Part shown: one piece after another, positions 28,821-37,283 of the stretch
Numbering within the stretch: the stretch's first letter is position 1
Layout: the number at the start of each line of letters is the position of its first letter
DNA from: Bradyrhizobium viridifuturi
GTDB lineage: Bacteria; Pseudomonadota; Alphaproteobacteria; Rhizobiales; Xanthobacteraceae
DNA length: 64,000 bases
Assembly (NCBI RefSeq): GCF_001238275.1
Contig: NZ_LGTB01000008.1
Span: forward strand, 124,001 to 188,000
Reading direction: 5' to 3'
Program-made: the position numbers and the translations under genes
Notes under the pieces: model-generated
Database searches by the model: none
Seen by the model: only the letters and a program-made list of their open reading frames with translations
What the model was told of the DNA's origin: nothing

Positions 28821-30323
28821 CTATAGGCCCTCGCCGTGCATCCGCAGCCGGCTGTGGCGTCTGCCGTAGGCCGCATAGATCGCCAGCCCGATCACGAGCC
28901 ACACCGCGAGCCTGATCCAGGTGTCGAGCGGCAGGCCGAACATCAGGAACAGCGAGGTTCCGGCGGCAGCCGGGGCCACCAGCCAGATCGCCGGCGCCTT
29001 GAACGGGCGCGGCAATTGCGGATCGCGCACGCGCAGCACCAGCGTTCCGATCGAGACCACGGTGAATGCGAACAGCGTGCCGATCGAGACGAGCTCGCCG
29101 ACCAGTCCGATCGGCAGCAGGCCACCGAGAATGGCAGCGACGGTGCCGGCGAAGATGGTTGAGACATGGGGGGTTTGGAAGCGCGGGTGGATCTTTGCGG
29201 CAAAGCCCGGCAGCAGCCCGTCATGCGCCATGGCGCGGAAGATCCGCGGCTGCGCCAGCAGCATGATGAGGATCACCGACGTCAGCCCGAACAGGATGCC
29301 GAGCTTGATGAAGGGACCGAGCCAGCCGATGCCAACCGCATCGATGCCGACGGCGATCGGATCCGGCACGCTGAGCTTGTCATACGGCACGATGCCGGTC
29401 AGCACGAAGCCGACCGCGACATAGAGCGCGGCGCAGATCACGAGCGAGCCGAGGATGCCGATCGGCATGTCGCGCGCGGGCGTCTTCGCCTCCTGCGCTG
29501 CGGTCGAGATCGCATCGAAGCCGATATAGGCGAAGAACACCACCGCCGCGCCGCGGACCACGCCGGACCAGCCGAATGCGCCGGGACCGGCATTCGGCGG
29601 GATCAGCGCGCCCTCCGGATTACCCGCCGTCACCCAGTTCGCCAGCGATACGGAGGAGGCTGCGGCGGCGAGAAACAACGCGATGACGACGAGCTTGACC
29701 ACGACGACGAAGCTAGTGAATCGCGCGGACTCGCGAATGCCGACCACGAGCAGCGTGGTGACGAACGCAATGATCACCATCGCCGGGATGTTGATGACCG
29801 AGCCGGTCGACGACCAGACCCCGGTATTGGTGTCATAGGCGAGCGGCGCCGAGGTGAATTGCTGCGGCAGATTGATGCCGAAATCACGCATGAAGCTGAC
29901 GAAATAGCCGGACCATCCGACCGAGACCGCGATCGCGCCGACGGCATATTCGAGGATCAGGTCCCAGCCGATGATCCAGGCGATCAATTCGCCGAGCGTG
30001 GCATAAGCGTAAGTATAGGCGCTGCCGGAGATCGGCACGGTCGACGACATCTCGGCGTAGCACAGGCCGGCAAAGGCGCAGGCGACCGCACCGAGCATAA
30101 AGGAGAGCGTGACGGCGGGGCCGGCATTGGCTGCGGCCGCGTGCCCCGTCAGCACGAAAATGCCGGCGCCGATGATGCCGCCGATGCCGAGCGTGACCAG
30201 TTGCAACGCCGAGAGCGAGCGTTTGAAGGCCGGCGTCTCCGCGTCGCCGTCGGCGCGCGCCGCCTCCCGCAACAGCTCGGAGGTCGATTTTCGATCCCAG
30301 AAGCCGGCCAGGATGTCGGTCAC
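28821..30323 (-). CDS. APC-family amino acid permease
   Basis: A 500-residue amino-acid/proton transporter with 12 or more membrane spans. The APC signature [21 protein letters not shown] is at about residues 40-60. The start is GTG ([13 protein letters not shown]). It resembles the cationic amino acid transporter (CAT, YhdG/YfnA) branch. It is followed by ggt on the same strand, a plausible pairing for amino-acid salvage. Substrate not determinable. Confidence 0.9.
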   Translation of the reverse strand: MTDILAGFWDRKSTSELLREAARADGDAETPAFKRSLSALQLVTLGIGGIIGAGIFVLTGHAAAANAGPAVTLSFMLGAVACAFAGLCYAEMSSTVPISGSAYTYAYATLGELIAWIIGWDLILEYAVGAIAVSVGWSGYFVSFMRDFGINLPQQFTSAPLAYDTNTGVWSSTGSVINIPAMVIIAFVTTLLVVGIRESARFTSFVVVVKLVVIALFLAAAASSVSLANWVTAGNPEGALIPPNAGPGAFGWSGVVRGAAVVFFAYIGFDAISTAAQEAKTPARDMPIGILGSLVICAALYVAVGFVLTGIVPYDKLSVPDPIAVGIDAVGIGWLGPFIKLGILFGLTSVILIMLLAQPRIFRAMAHDGLLPGFAAKIHPRFQTPHVSTIFAGTVAAILGGLLPIGLVGELVSIGTLFAFTVVSIGTLVLRVRDPQLPRPFKAPAIWLVAPAAAGTSLFLMFGLPLDTWIRLAVWLVIGLAIYAAYGRRHSRLRMHGEGL

Positions 30324-30480
30324 GCCGGGAGCCCTCCGCCTGTCCTCCGCCGCTCGGATCCGGCGGGACCCGCTGCGACCGGCAGACTATAGCGCGCTTG
30401 ACGCGCGGCCGTTCGCGCGCCGGGCAATTGCCGGCGCCCTTATCCACCGCCAAGAACGGCGGTCAAGCGCGGTACGTTGC

Positions 30481-30786
30481 CTATCGGCAGGAATGGCGGC
30501 GGCCATCGCGGCCAAGGTAAGTGCCGGACGCCGGATCGAACGAACGGTAGCGTGCGCAGGACGAGGATGGTGCCGGCGGCACGGCGCCGTAGGCGTTCGC
30601 GGGGTTGCCGCTGCGTTGTGCTGCCGCCTGCGCTTCACCCCATGGTGTGAGCGCACCGCCGTTGATCGCGCTGCGCCCGGGATTCTGCGCGTCAAAAAGG
30701 GCCGGCTCCGAAATCTGGGCCGACACCGGCGTGAATGTCATTCCCACCAGCAGCACAGCGGCTGCAACGGCCCTGAGTCCGGCCAT
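30481..30786 (-). CDS. BA14K-family secreted protein
   Basis: A 101-residue protein with a signal peptide (LRAVAAAVLLVGMTFTPVSAQ) and a C-terminal BA14K-like motif CARYRSFDPASGTYLGRDGRRHSC with two cysteines. The family takes its name from an immunoreactive Brucella 14-kDa protein and is widespread in Rhizobiales. GGAGAGG stands just ahead of the ATG. Function unknown; exported. Confidence 0.8.
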   Translation of the reverse strand: MAGLRAVAAAVLLVGMTFTPVSAQISEPALFDAQNPGRSAINGGALTPWGEAQAAAQRSGNPANAYGAVPPAPSSSCARYRSFDPASGTYLGRDGRRHSCR

Positions 30787-30958
30787 CTGACCTCTCCGAT
30801 GCATCAATTGAAAGTTGCCCTGGGGCGGCAGGAAGGCCCTGTGCCCATCTCTGATGTGGTGACGATCAAATTCGGGGCACAGAGGCAGGAAGTCACAATG
30901 CTGCGAGGCGCCCTCCGTGGGGCATGACCACGGCGGTTCGCGACGAGCGTCTCGCAGC

Positions 30959-31504
30959 TCAGTGATTATGCACGTCGGGCCGCGGGTCGGAGACGAACCC
31001 ATCGCGGTTCGGCATCTTGACCGCGGCGAGCGACTTGGCGTTGAGCACGGCATTGGCGGGGACGACGCCGTTGAGGCTGAGGATGTAGGCGGACACCGCG
31101 TAGACGTCCTCATTGCTCAGCGACTGCGGTGCGTTCTGCGGCATCGCGCGCCTGATGTAGTCGAACAGGGTCGGGGCATAGGGCCAGTAGCTGCCGACGG
31201 TTCGGATCGGCTTTGGGCTTGCCAGCGTGCCCTGTCCGCCGACCAGACGATCGCCGACGCCGCCCTGCCCGTTGTCGCCGTGGCATGTCGCACATTGCTC
31301 GGCGAACACAGCGCGGCCGCGCTCGGCGCTGCCACTGCCCGGCGGCAGGTTGGAGCCGTCGCGGCCGATATCGATGTTCCAGCCGGCGATCTCGGCGGGC
31401 GTTGCCGGACGCCCGATGCCAAAGCGATCCTCGGCCTGCGCAGCAGCCGCGAGCATCGCGATCGCCCCCACCAGAAACGCTGCCTTGAGGTTACGCCTGG
31501 GCAT
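30959..31504 (-). CDS. Cytochrome c, partner of the sulfite dehydrogenase
   Basis: A 181-residue periplasmic c-type cytochrome. Signal peptide ends at AAAQA; the haem motif is CATCH at residues 71-75, and a later Met (RAMPQNAPQ) is a fit sixth ligand. It overlaps the end of the molybdoenzyme gene by 14 bases, so the two are coupled. It would carry electrons from sulfite or sulfane oxidation to the respiratory chain. With one haem it is closer to SorB than to the larger SoxD. Confidence 0.88.
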   Translation of the reverse strand: MPRRNLKAAFLVGAIAMLAAAAQAEDRFGIGRPATPAEIAGWNIDIGRDGSNLPPGSGSAERGRAVFAEQCATCHGDNGQGGVGDRLVGGQGTLASPKPIRTVGSYWPYAPTLFDYIRRAMPQNAPQSLSNEDVYAVSAYILSLNGVVPANAVLNAKSLAAVKMPNRDGFVSDPRPDVHNH

Positions 31505-32768
31505 TCGTCACCTCACCATTCGCATCGATGCGCCAGGGCCAGATCGCGTTATTGTGGTAGAACGAATTGAGACCACGCACCTTGACCAATTCCGCCAGCG
31601 TCGGCTGCACGTAGCCGGTCTCGTCGATGGCGCGGCTCTGGATCACGACAGGCGTGCCGTCCCAGTGCCATGGCAAGCGGAAGCGGGTCAGCGCGCGCGT
31701 CAGCACCGGCTCCTGGAGCTCCGCCTGCTGCCAGCTCTTGCCCTCGTCGAGCGAGATCTCGACGCTCTTGATCTTGCCGTGGCCGCTCCAGGCGATCCCG
31801 GTGATCTGATGGAAGCCGTGCGTGGTCAGCTTCTGCCCGCCCGACGGCCGCGTGATGATCGACTTGGCCTCCATGTAGAAGGTGAATTCGCGCGACGTGC
31901 CGTCGGGCATCGGGTCGGTGTATTTCGAGGTCTCCTCGCGCGAATAGGCCGGCTCGGCTGTGACCTTGAGGCGGCGCAGCCACTTCACGTTCATGTTGCC
32001 CTCGAAGCCAGGCAATAAGAGGCGCAGCGGATAGCCCTGCTGCGGACGCAGCCGCTCGCCGTTCTGGCTGTAGACCAGCATGGCGTCGTCGAGGCACTTC
32101 TCGATCGGGATCGAGCGCGTCAGCGCGGCGGCATCGGCGCCTTCGGCAACAATCCACTTGGCACCCGCCTGCAGGCCCGCTTCGTCCAGCACCGTCTTCA
32201 GCGGCACGCCGGTCCATTCCGCGCAGCTCAGGAGGCCGACGAGGTCTGACGCCGTCTTGCCGTAGGGCTTGGTGTAGACCGGATTGCCGGAGCATTCGAG
32301 GAAATGGATGCGCGACTGCGACGGAAAGCGCCTTATGTCCTCCATTGTGAACACCAGCGGGCGATCGACCATGCCATGCAGCATCAGCCGGTGCTCGGCC
32401 GGATCGATGGTCGGCACGCCGCCATGGTGGCGTTCGTAGAACAGACCGTTCGGGGTGATGATGCCGTCAAGCTCCTGCAACGGCGTGCGGCCCGATGCGG
32501 AGATATATTGCGGCAGCGCCTTCGAGATGTTCTTGACGACGCCCTTCTCGTAAGCCGATGGCGTGCCGTAGGGCTGGCTTCCCATCGGGTCGCCGGGCGC
32601 TTTCATCCACTCCGGCACGTTGGGCGGAAGATTCTTCCCCTGTTCGGCAAGCGCAGGAGAACCGGCAACTCCCGCCATCGCGGAGCCTCCGGCCAGTGCC
32701 GCACCCGCCTGAAGAAATCGCCTGCGAGACGCCTCTCGCACGCGCTTGTCCGTCGTGTGTTCGCTCAT
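31491..32768 (-). CDS. soxC: Sulfite dehydrogenase, molybdopterin subunit (SoxC/SorA type)
   Basis: A 425-residue sulfite-oxidase-family molybdoenzyme. It has a twin-arginine signal (SRRRFLQAGAALAG), the Mo-ligand cysteine C159 in HFLECSGN, and a C-terminal dimerisation domain. FYERHHGGVP near residue 110 matches the pterin-binding region of the family. It works with the overlapping cytochrome c downstream. No other sox genes are present, so this is probably a stand-alone sulfite-detoxifying or sulfite-respiring pair rather than full thiosulfate oxidation. Confidence 0.88.
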   Translation of the reverse strand: MSEHTTDKRVREASRRRFLQAGAALAGGSAMAGVAGSPALAEQGKNLPPNVPEWMKAPGDPMGSQPYGTPSAYEKGVVKNISKALPQYISASGRTPLQELDGIITPNGLFYERHHGGVPTIDPAEHRLMLHGMVDRPLVFTMEDIRRFPSQSRIHFLECSGNPVYTKPYGKTASDLVGLLSCAEWTGVPLKTVLDEAGLQAGAKWIVAEGADAAALTRSIPIEKCLDDAMLVYSQNGERLRPQQGYPLRLLLPGFEGNMNVKWLRRLKVTAEPAYSREETSKYTDPMPDGTSREFTFYMEAKSIITRPSGGQKLTTHGFHQITGIAWSGHGKIKSVEISLDEGKSWQQAELQEPVLTRALTRFRLPWHWDGTPVVIQSRAIDETGYVQPTLAELVKVRGLNSFYHNNAIWPWRIDANGEVTNAQA

Positions 32769-32792
32769 CGACGTTTTCCTCTGACGTTACCA

Positions 32793-32839
32793 GAGCATGA
32801 TCCGGAAAAGCACGAAGCGGCTTTCCGAGAAGACCATGC
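32793..32839. repeat. Short palindromic repeat (GAGCATGATCCGGAAAAG type)
   Basis: GAGCATGATCCGGAAAAG at the left and CTTTCCGAGAAGACCATGC at the right form an imperfect inverted repeat. From memory, near-identical elements are frequent between Bradyrhizobium genes. It lies upstream of soxC in a 216-base gap that holds no other feature. A degraded piece of a similar element is at 5443-5470. Confidence 0.65.
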
Positions 32840-32984
32840 CAGGACAACAAGGCGCGATGACGATTCATCGTGCTTTGGTGCAGCCTAACACCAAACGCCC
32901 GAGGCGAGGCAATGATCGCGCGTGCATGGCCGCACCGACGGCGCGTGATGGCCGTGGCTCACCGGGCTTCGCTTGCGCGGCCGC

Positions 32985-33455
32985 TCAGATCCGTTCGCCG
33001 GGCAATTGACTGGCCTGCTTCACCCAGGCGGTGAACTGGGCTTCGTCGAGCTGGTCGTTCTCGTGGATGTTGAGGTAGCGCGTGTGCTGCTGCTTGGACT
33101 CGCCCGGCGGTACGGGACGTAGCAATGCGCCGCGAAAAAACGCCACCTTGATGTAGCGCGTGAAGACATGGATGCCGAGGAACCAGCCTTCGCCTGCCAC
33201 GCCGTAAAGTGGCGAGTTCCATTTCACTGCCTTGTGCACGCCGGGGATGGTCCGCACAATGAGCTCGTCAAGCCTGCGTCCGACCTCGCTCTTCCACCCC
33301 GGCATCGCCGCGATATAGGCTTGCACGGGCGCGTCACCAACTCCCTTCGCGATCTGCGGATTGCCGCCCGCGAGCAGGCGCGGCTTTGCGCCCGCGCGCG
33401 TCGCGGCTCGCTTCTTTGCGCTCTTCGCCGACCTCTTGGACGTCTTGCCAACCAT
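32985..33455 (-). CDS. DUF1801 (YdhG/CyaY-fold) protein
   Basis: A 156-residue protein with a Lys/Arg-rich N-terminus (MVGKTSKRSAKSAKKRAATR) and a DUF1801 domain from about residue 50: VQAYIAAMPGWKSEVGRRLDELI, VHKAVKWNSPLYGV, FTRYIKVAFFRG. The start is set at MVGK because it begins the basic tail; a longer frame exists. The family's activity is unknown as far as I am aware. The tail may bind nucleic acid. Confidence 0.82.
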   Translation of the reverse strand: MVGKTSKRSAKSAKKRAATRAGAKPRLLAGGNPQIAKGVGDAPVQAYIAAMPGWKSEVGRRLDELIVRTIPGVHKAVKWNSPLYGVAGEGWFLGIHVFTRYIKVAFFRGALLRPVPPGESKQQHTRYLNIHENDQLDEAQFTAWVKQASQLPGERI

Positions 33456-33614
33456 TGTCCTGTTTCCAGCGGTCCACGTGCCGCGCACTTGCGCAGCGCT
33501 CGCCCTCTCGACCCGGATCATATGGTTGTGCGTCGATGTTGTCGTCAGGGACCGCGCCTGTGCGTGGCGGCCTATCGACGCGCGCGATCGGTCGTTTTTG
33601 CCGCAGTCCGGCGC

Positions 33615-34571
33615 CTAGTCGATCACCGGTGGCGTGCCGTGGGTGTGGAACGACTCGATCGTCTTCAATCCCCACGCCTGGCCCTTCTTGCGCTCCTCCT
33701 CGGTCCACACGATCGGTTTCCAGTCCGGCGCCAGGATCAGGCGGGCTCCGGCGTTGGCGACCTCGACGCGGTTGCCGCCGGGCTCATAGACATAGAGGAA
33801 GAAGGTCTGCTGGATCGCGTGCTTGTGCGGGCCGGTCTCGATATGCACCCCATGCTCGAGGAAAATATCGGCGGCCCGCAGGATCTCCTCGCGGCTGTCC
33901 AGCGCGTAGGTCACATGATGGAATCGGCCGCGCTTGCCGTAGTGGTCACGCGTGTAGGCGAAGTCGTAGCTCTTGTTCGACATGGTCATCCACATCGCTG
34001 CTTCCGTGCCGTCGTTGAGCACGATCTGCTCGGTGGTGCGGCATCCGAGGTAGTTCTCGAAGAACAGGCGATTGGCCCTGATGTCGACCGCGAGGCAGTT
34101 GAGGTGGTCGAGCCGGCGGACATTGACGCCGCGGGCCGGAAAGCGCTGCGCCTGGTTCTTTAACGCAGGCTTCAGCCCGGCCGGCGCCTCGTACCATTCG
34201 GTCTCGTAATAGAGCTCGATGATATGGCCGTCGGGATCGCGGCAGCGGAATGCCGGCCCCTGCCCCATGTCGCCGTCGATCCAGCCGATGTCGAAGCCCG
34301 AGCCCTTCAGCGCGGCGACGCGGCGCTCGAGTGCCTGCGGGCTGCGCGCCCGCAGCGCCATGTGCTCCATGCCAGAGGTCTTCGATGCGGTCAGCTTCAG
34401 CGAATAGCGCTCATAGTCGTCCCAGCCACGCAGATAGACCGACTCGCCCTGTCGGCCGCTGACCGTCATGCCCATCACATCGACGAAGAACCTCAAGCTC
34501 TCGTCCGGCTTCGGCGTCAGCAACTCCATGTGCCCGAGATGAGCGAGATCGAAGATCGGTTCCGGCTGCAT
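33615..34571 (-). CDS. Extradiol ring-cleavage dioxygenase (catechol 2,3-dioxygenase-like)
   Basis: A 318-residue two-domain vicinal-oxygen-chelate dioxygenase. The N-terminal module contains HLGHMELLTPKPDESLRFF; the catalytic C-terminal module has RLDHLNCLAVDI (first His), RFHHVTYALD (second His) and NRVEVANAGA (Glu), so all three iron ligands are in place. It would open a catechol ring beside the hydroxyls. The start MQPEPIFDLAHL has GGAG nine bases upstream. No hydrolase, decarboxylase or ring-hydroxylating gene is adjacent, so its pathway lies elsewhere. A 16-base palindrome in its promoter region suggests inducible control. Confidence 0.88.
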   Translation of the reverse strand: MQPEPIFDLAHLGHMELLTPKPDESLRFFVDVMGMTVSGRQGESVYLRGWDDYERYSLKLTASKTSGMEHMALRARSPQALERRVAALKGSGFDIGWIDGDMGQGPAFRCRDPDGHIIELYYETEWYEAPAGLKPALKNQAQRFPARGVNVRRLDHLNCLAVDIRANRLFFENYLGCRTTEQIVLNDGTEAAMWMTMSNKSYDFAYTRDHYGKRGRFHHVTYALDSREEILRAADIFLEHGVHIETGPHKHAIQQTFFLYVYEPGGNRVEVANAGARLILAPDWKPIVWTEEERKKGQAWGLKTIESFHTHGTPPVID

Positions 34572-34634
34572 GGGGCGTTCTCCTCGCACGACGCCACCGA
34601 CGTCTTTCCGCTCGGGCGAGCGGTGCCGGCGCGA

Positions 34635-34650
34635 TTGTACTAGTGTACAA
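34635..34650. promoter_or_regulatory. Perfect dyad operator TTGTAC-TAGT-GTACAA
   Basis: A six-base exact inverted repeat around TAGT, 64 bases ahead of the dioxygenase start. On the minus strand TTGACG (34663-34668) lies just upstream of it, so the dyad overlaps the expected -10 region. It also fits the TNGT-N-ACNA pattern of FadR/GntR-type regulators. No regulator gene is next to it. Confidence 0.55.
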
Positions 34651-34720
34651 AGGATTAGGTCTCGTCAACAAATTATTGGCGCCGGTAATCGCAGCCGCGG
34701 GCCGCTAGCAGCGTCCGCGC

Positions 34721-34906
34721 CTACCCCTTGGACGCCATTACCGGCGCCGCATCATGCGGCCGGGACATGGTCGCCGACACCGTCAGCGCGACGGCGAGCG
34801 CGCATACCATGCAGAGCTTCATCCGCGCCGTGCGGCGGTCGGTCATCGGCAGGAAGAAGAAGAACGCGATCGCCAGAACGAGAAGCGCATTCACGAGATA
34901 GTACAT
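34721..34906 (-). CDS. Small membrane protein, 61 residues
   Basis: Two hydrophobic segments (YYLVNALLVLAIAFFFFLP and MCALAVALTVSATM-like stretch) joined by the basic turn TDRRTARMK. AAGAGGG lies seven bases ahead of the ATG, which supports translation. No family recognised. Confidence 0.6.
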   Translation of the reverse strand: MYYLVNALLVLAIAFFFFLPMTDRRTARMKLCMVCALAVALTVSATMSRPHDAAPVMASKG

Positions 34907-34994
34907 GGCAGGGCCCTCTTGTTGCGTCTCAACAGGATGGCCGGCGCCTGCGCGGCATTCCGTGGCCGGAATCACATAGGGAAACCGCCCGCGG

Positions 34995-36911
34995 TCAGGC
35001 GACCGAGACGGCGTCCTCGCGATGCGAGGACAGCAGCCTGCGGATTTCGACATCCGGCACCGGCCGGCTGAACAGGTAGCCCTGCATCTCGGTGCAGCCG
35101 AGGATGCGCAGCAGACTGCGCTGCTGCTCCGTCTCGACGCCCTCGGCGGTGGTCGTCATGTCGCTCGCGGCAGCGATGTTCACGACGGCCTGGACAATCG
35201 TGGACGACGCGCCGGTCCCGGCGAGATCCTTGATGAAGGCGCGGTCGATCTTGATCTTGTCGAAGGGAAAGCGCTGCAGATAGCTGAGCGACGAATAGCC
35301 GGTGCCGAAATCGTCGAGCGCAATGCGCACACCAAGGTCGCGCAGCTGATGCAGGATATCGAGCGCGGCCTCGTCGTCGCGGATCAGCACCGCCTCGGTG
35401 ATCTCAAGCTCAAGCCGTGCGGGCGCGAGCCCCGACGCCGCCAGCGCTGCGGCGACGTTCAGCGCCAGCGCCTGGCTCTTGAACTGGATCGGCGACACGT
35501 TGACCGCGACGTGGATATGATCCGGCCAGTTCACGGCCTCCCGGCACGCGGTGTTGAGCACCCAGTGGCCGAGATCATTGATCAGGCCGGTATCCTCGGC
35601 GACCGGAATGAAATCCGCCGGCGAGATCGTGCCGCGTTCGGGATGGCGCCAGCGCAGCAGCGCCTCGCAGCAGCTGACCCTGCCGTCCCCGAGATGAAGC
35701 AGCGGTTGATAATGCAGCTCGAAGCTGCCCTCGACGATGGCTTGGCGCAGCTCCAGCTCCAGATTGCGCCGCGCCTTGGCGCGCGCGTCCATGCCGGCCT
35801 CGAAGAAGCGGTAGGTGCGGCGGCCATCGCTCTTCGCTCCATAGAGCGCAAGGTCGGCGTTGCGCAGCAATTGATCGAGGTCGGTGCCGTCGGCCGGCGC
35901 CACCGCGATGCCGATGCTGGCGTCGGTCGTGATCAGGTGTCCGCTGCAATCGATCGGCTGGCGGATCCTCTGGTAGATCGCGGCGAGCAGCTGCATGGTC
36001 TGGGTCTGATCGCGGACCGCGGTCTGGATCACGGCAAATTCGTCGCCGCCGAGCCGTGCCGCGACATCGCTCTCTCCGAGGCAGGAGCGCAGGCGGTCGG
36101 CGACCGCCGTCAGCAGTTCATCGCCGATCTGATGGCCGAGCGCGTCGTTGACGGCTTTGAACTCGTCGATATCGATATACATGACCGCGAGCTGGTCATC
36201 CGGGCCCATCGTCCTCAGCGCCTGTTCGAGGCGCTGGCGGAACAGCACGCGATTGGGCAGATCGGTGAGCGCATCATAATGCGCCATGTAGGCGATCTTG
36301 TTCTCGGTTCGCGTCCGCTCGGTGACATCCTCGATGGTCGCCACCCATCCGCCGTCCGGCAGCGGCTTGTTGACGATCTCGATCGCGCGGCCGCCCGGTG
36401 CCTCGGTCAGCTGACGCGTCGCCTTGCCCAGCTTCACATTGCGGATGATGGCATCGCAGAACGCGTCGACGTCGCCGTCGAACGAGCCGGTCTCCTGGCG
36501 GTGCGCGATCAGCCGCTGCATGGTGCAGCCCGGCTTCGCCACGTCGGGGGAAAGCCCGAACATCTCGATGTAAGGACCGTTGCAGATGATGATGCGCGCC
36601 GACGCGTCGTAGAGCACGAGCCCCTGCGGAATGTTGTTCACCGCGGTCATGAGATTGCGGCGCTCGGTGGCGAGCCGAGCGTCGGAGATTTCGTGCCGCT
36701 TCAGCAGCAGGAAGACGATCGTGGCCATGATCGCAAACGCCGCCATCAGCAGGCCTTCGCGCTCGCTCCATTGCGCGGTGACGCTTCCGAGCAGGCTGCC
36801 GACGAGCAGGCCGGCGCAGAACGCCAGTCCCTTGGTCGAACCGGCGTCGGCATTCCCTGGCGATGAATTGCGATGTTCGATGCGCACGCTGATCTCTCCC
36901 GAGCGCGGCAT
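34995..36911 (-). CDS. PAS-GGDEF-EAL cyclic-di-GMP signalling protein
   Basis: A 638-residue membrane protein. Two N-terminal spans (GLAFCAGLLVGSLLGSV and LLMAAFAIMATIVFLLL) precede a PAS domain (about 75-200, NNIPQGLVLYDASARIIICN), a GGDEF domain (about 210-370) with the intact ARLGGDEFAV active site, and an EAL domain (about 385-630) with EALLRW, NVSP, DDFGTGYSS and the late E in AEGVET. Both catalytic motifs look complete, so it could make and break cyclic di-GMP. ATG at 36911 is used; a TTG 15 bases upstream is possible. Confidence 0.92.
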   Translation of the reverse strand: MPRSGEISVRIEHRNSSPGNADAGSTKGLAFCAGLLVGSLLGSVTAQWSEREGLLMAAFAIMATIVFLLLKRHEISDARLATERRNLMTAVNNIPQGLVLYDASARIIICNGPYIEMFGLSPDVAKPGCTMQRLIAHRQETGSFDGDVDAFCDAIIRNVKLGKATRQLTEAPGGRAIEIVNKPLPDGGWVATIEDVTERTRTENKIAYMAHYDALTDLPNRVLFRQRLEQALRTMGPDDQLAVMYIDIDEFKAVNDALGHQIGDELLTAVADRLRSCLGESDVAARLGGDEFAVIQTAVRDQTQTMQLLAAIYQRIRQPIDCSGHLITTDASIGIAVAPADGTDLDQLLRNADLALYGAKSDGRRTYRFFEAGMDARAKARRNLELELRQAIVEGSFELHYQPLLHLGDGRVSCCEALLRWRHPERGTISPADFIPVAEDTGLINDLGHWVLNTACREAVNWPDHIHVAVNVSPIQFKSQALALNVAAALAASGLAPARLELEITEAVLIRDDEAALDILHQLRDLGVRIALDDFGTGYSSLSYLQRFPFDKIKIDRAFIKDLAGTGASSTIVQAVVNIAAASDMTTTAEGVETEQQRSLLRILGCTEMQGYLFSRPVPDVEIRRLLSSHREDAVSVA

Positions 36912-37283
36912 CGTTACGCAGCACAAATGGAAAGGTCGTTACAACTCGCAGTTAGCAATCGGTTACACGATACCTGGAGCCATCGCGCAACACATCGCGC
37001 CGAACCCCCGTAAAGCTACGGAGCCGCCGATGCACTCCTCGAAGATGGTGAATCCGATATTAACAGATAAACCGTGAAACAAACGCTACTGTGCCGGAAA
37101 GCGACGATTTCGCCGCCGATGCGCGCGACCGGGCGCAATCTCGCGGCACGATAGAAACAAATCGTCACCGGGAAGGTGTAGATTTAGCCGATGCCGAACC
37201 CCGGCGACTTAACGGTTTTTCCAATCCCGGGCGGGCATATTGGTCCGGACATTTAGATTTCGAGAACGAGCCAGGCTGGAACT
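36912..37283. other. Divergent non-coding gap
   Basis: 372 bases between the GGDEF-EAL and HerA-like genes with no gene. It is AT-richer than its surroundings and should carry both promoters. A small hairpin CCGTA-AAGC-TACGG lies at 37008-37021; I cannot match it to a known riboswitch. Confidence 0.45.

Noticed and set aside
37008..37021. Possible cyclic-di-GMP (GEMM) riboswitch beside the GGDEF-EAL gene
   Set aside because: Only a five-base hairpin with AAGC loop; the conserved GEMM core elements are absent.
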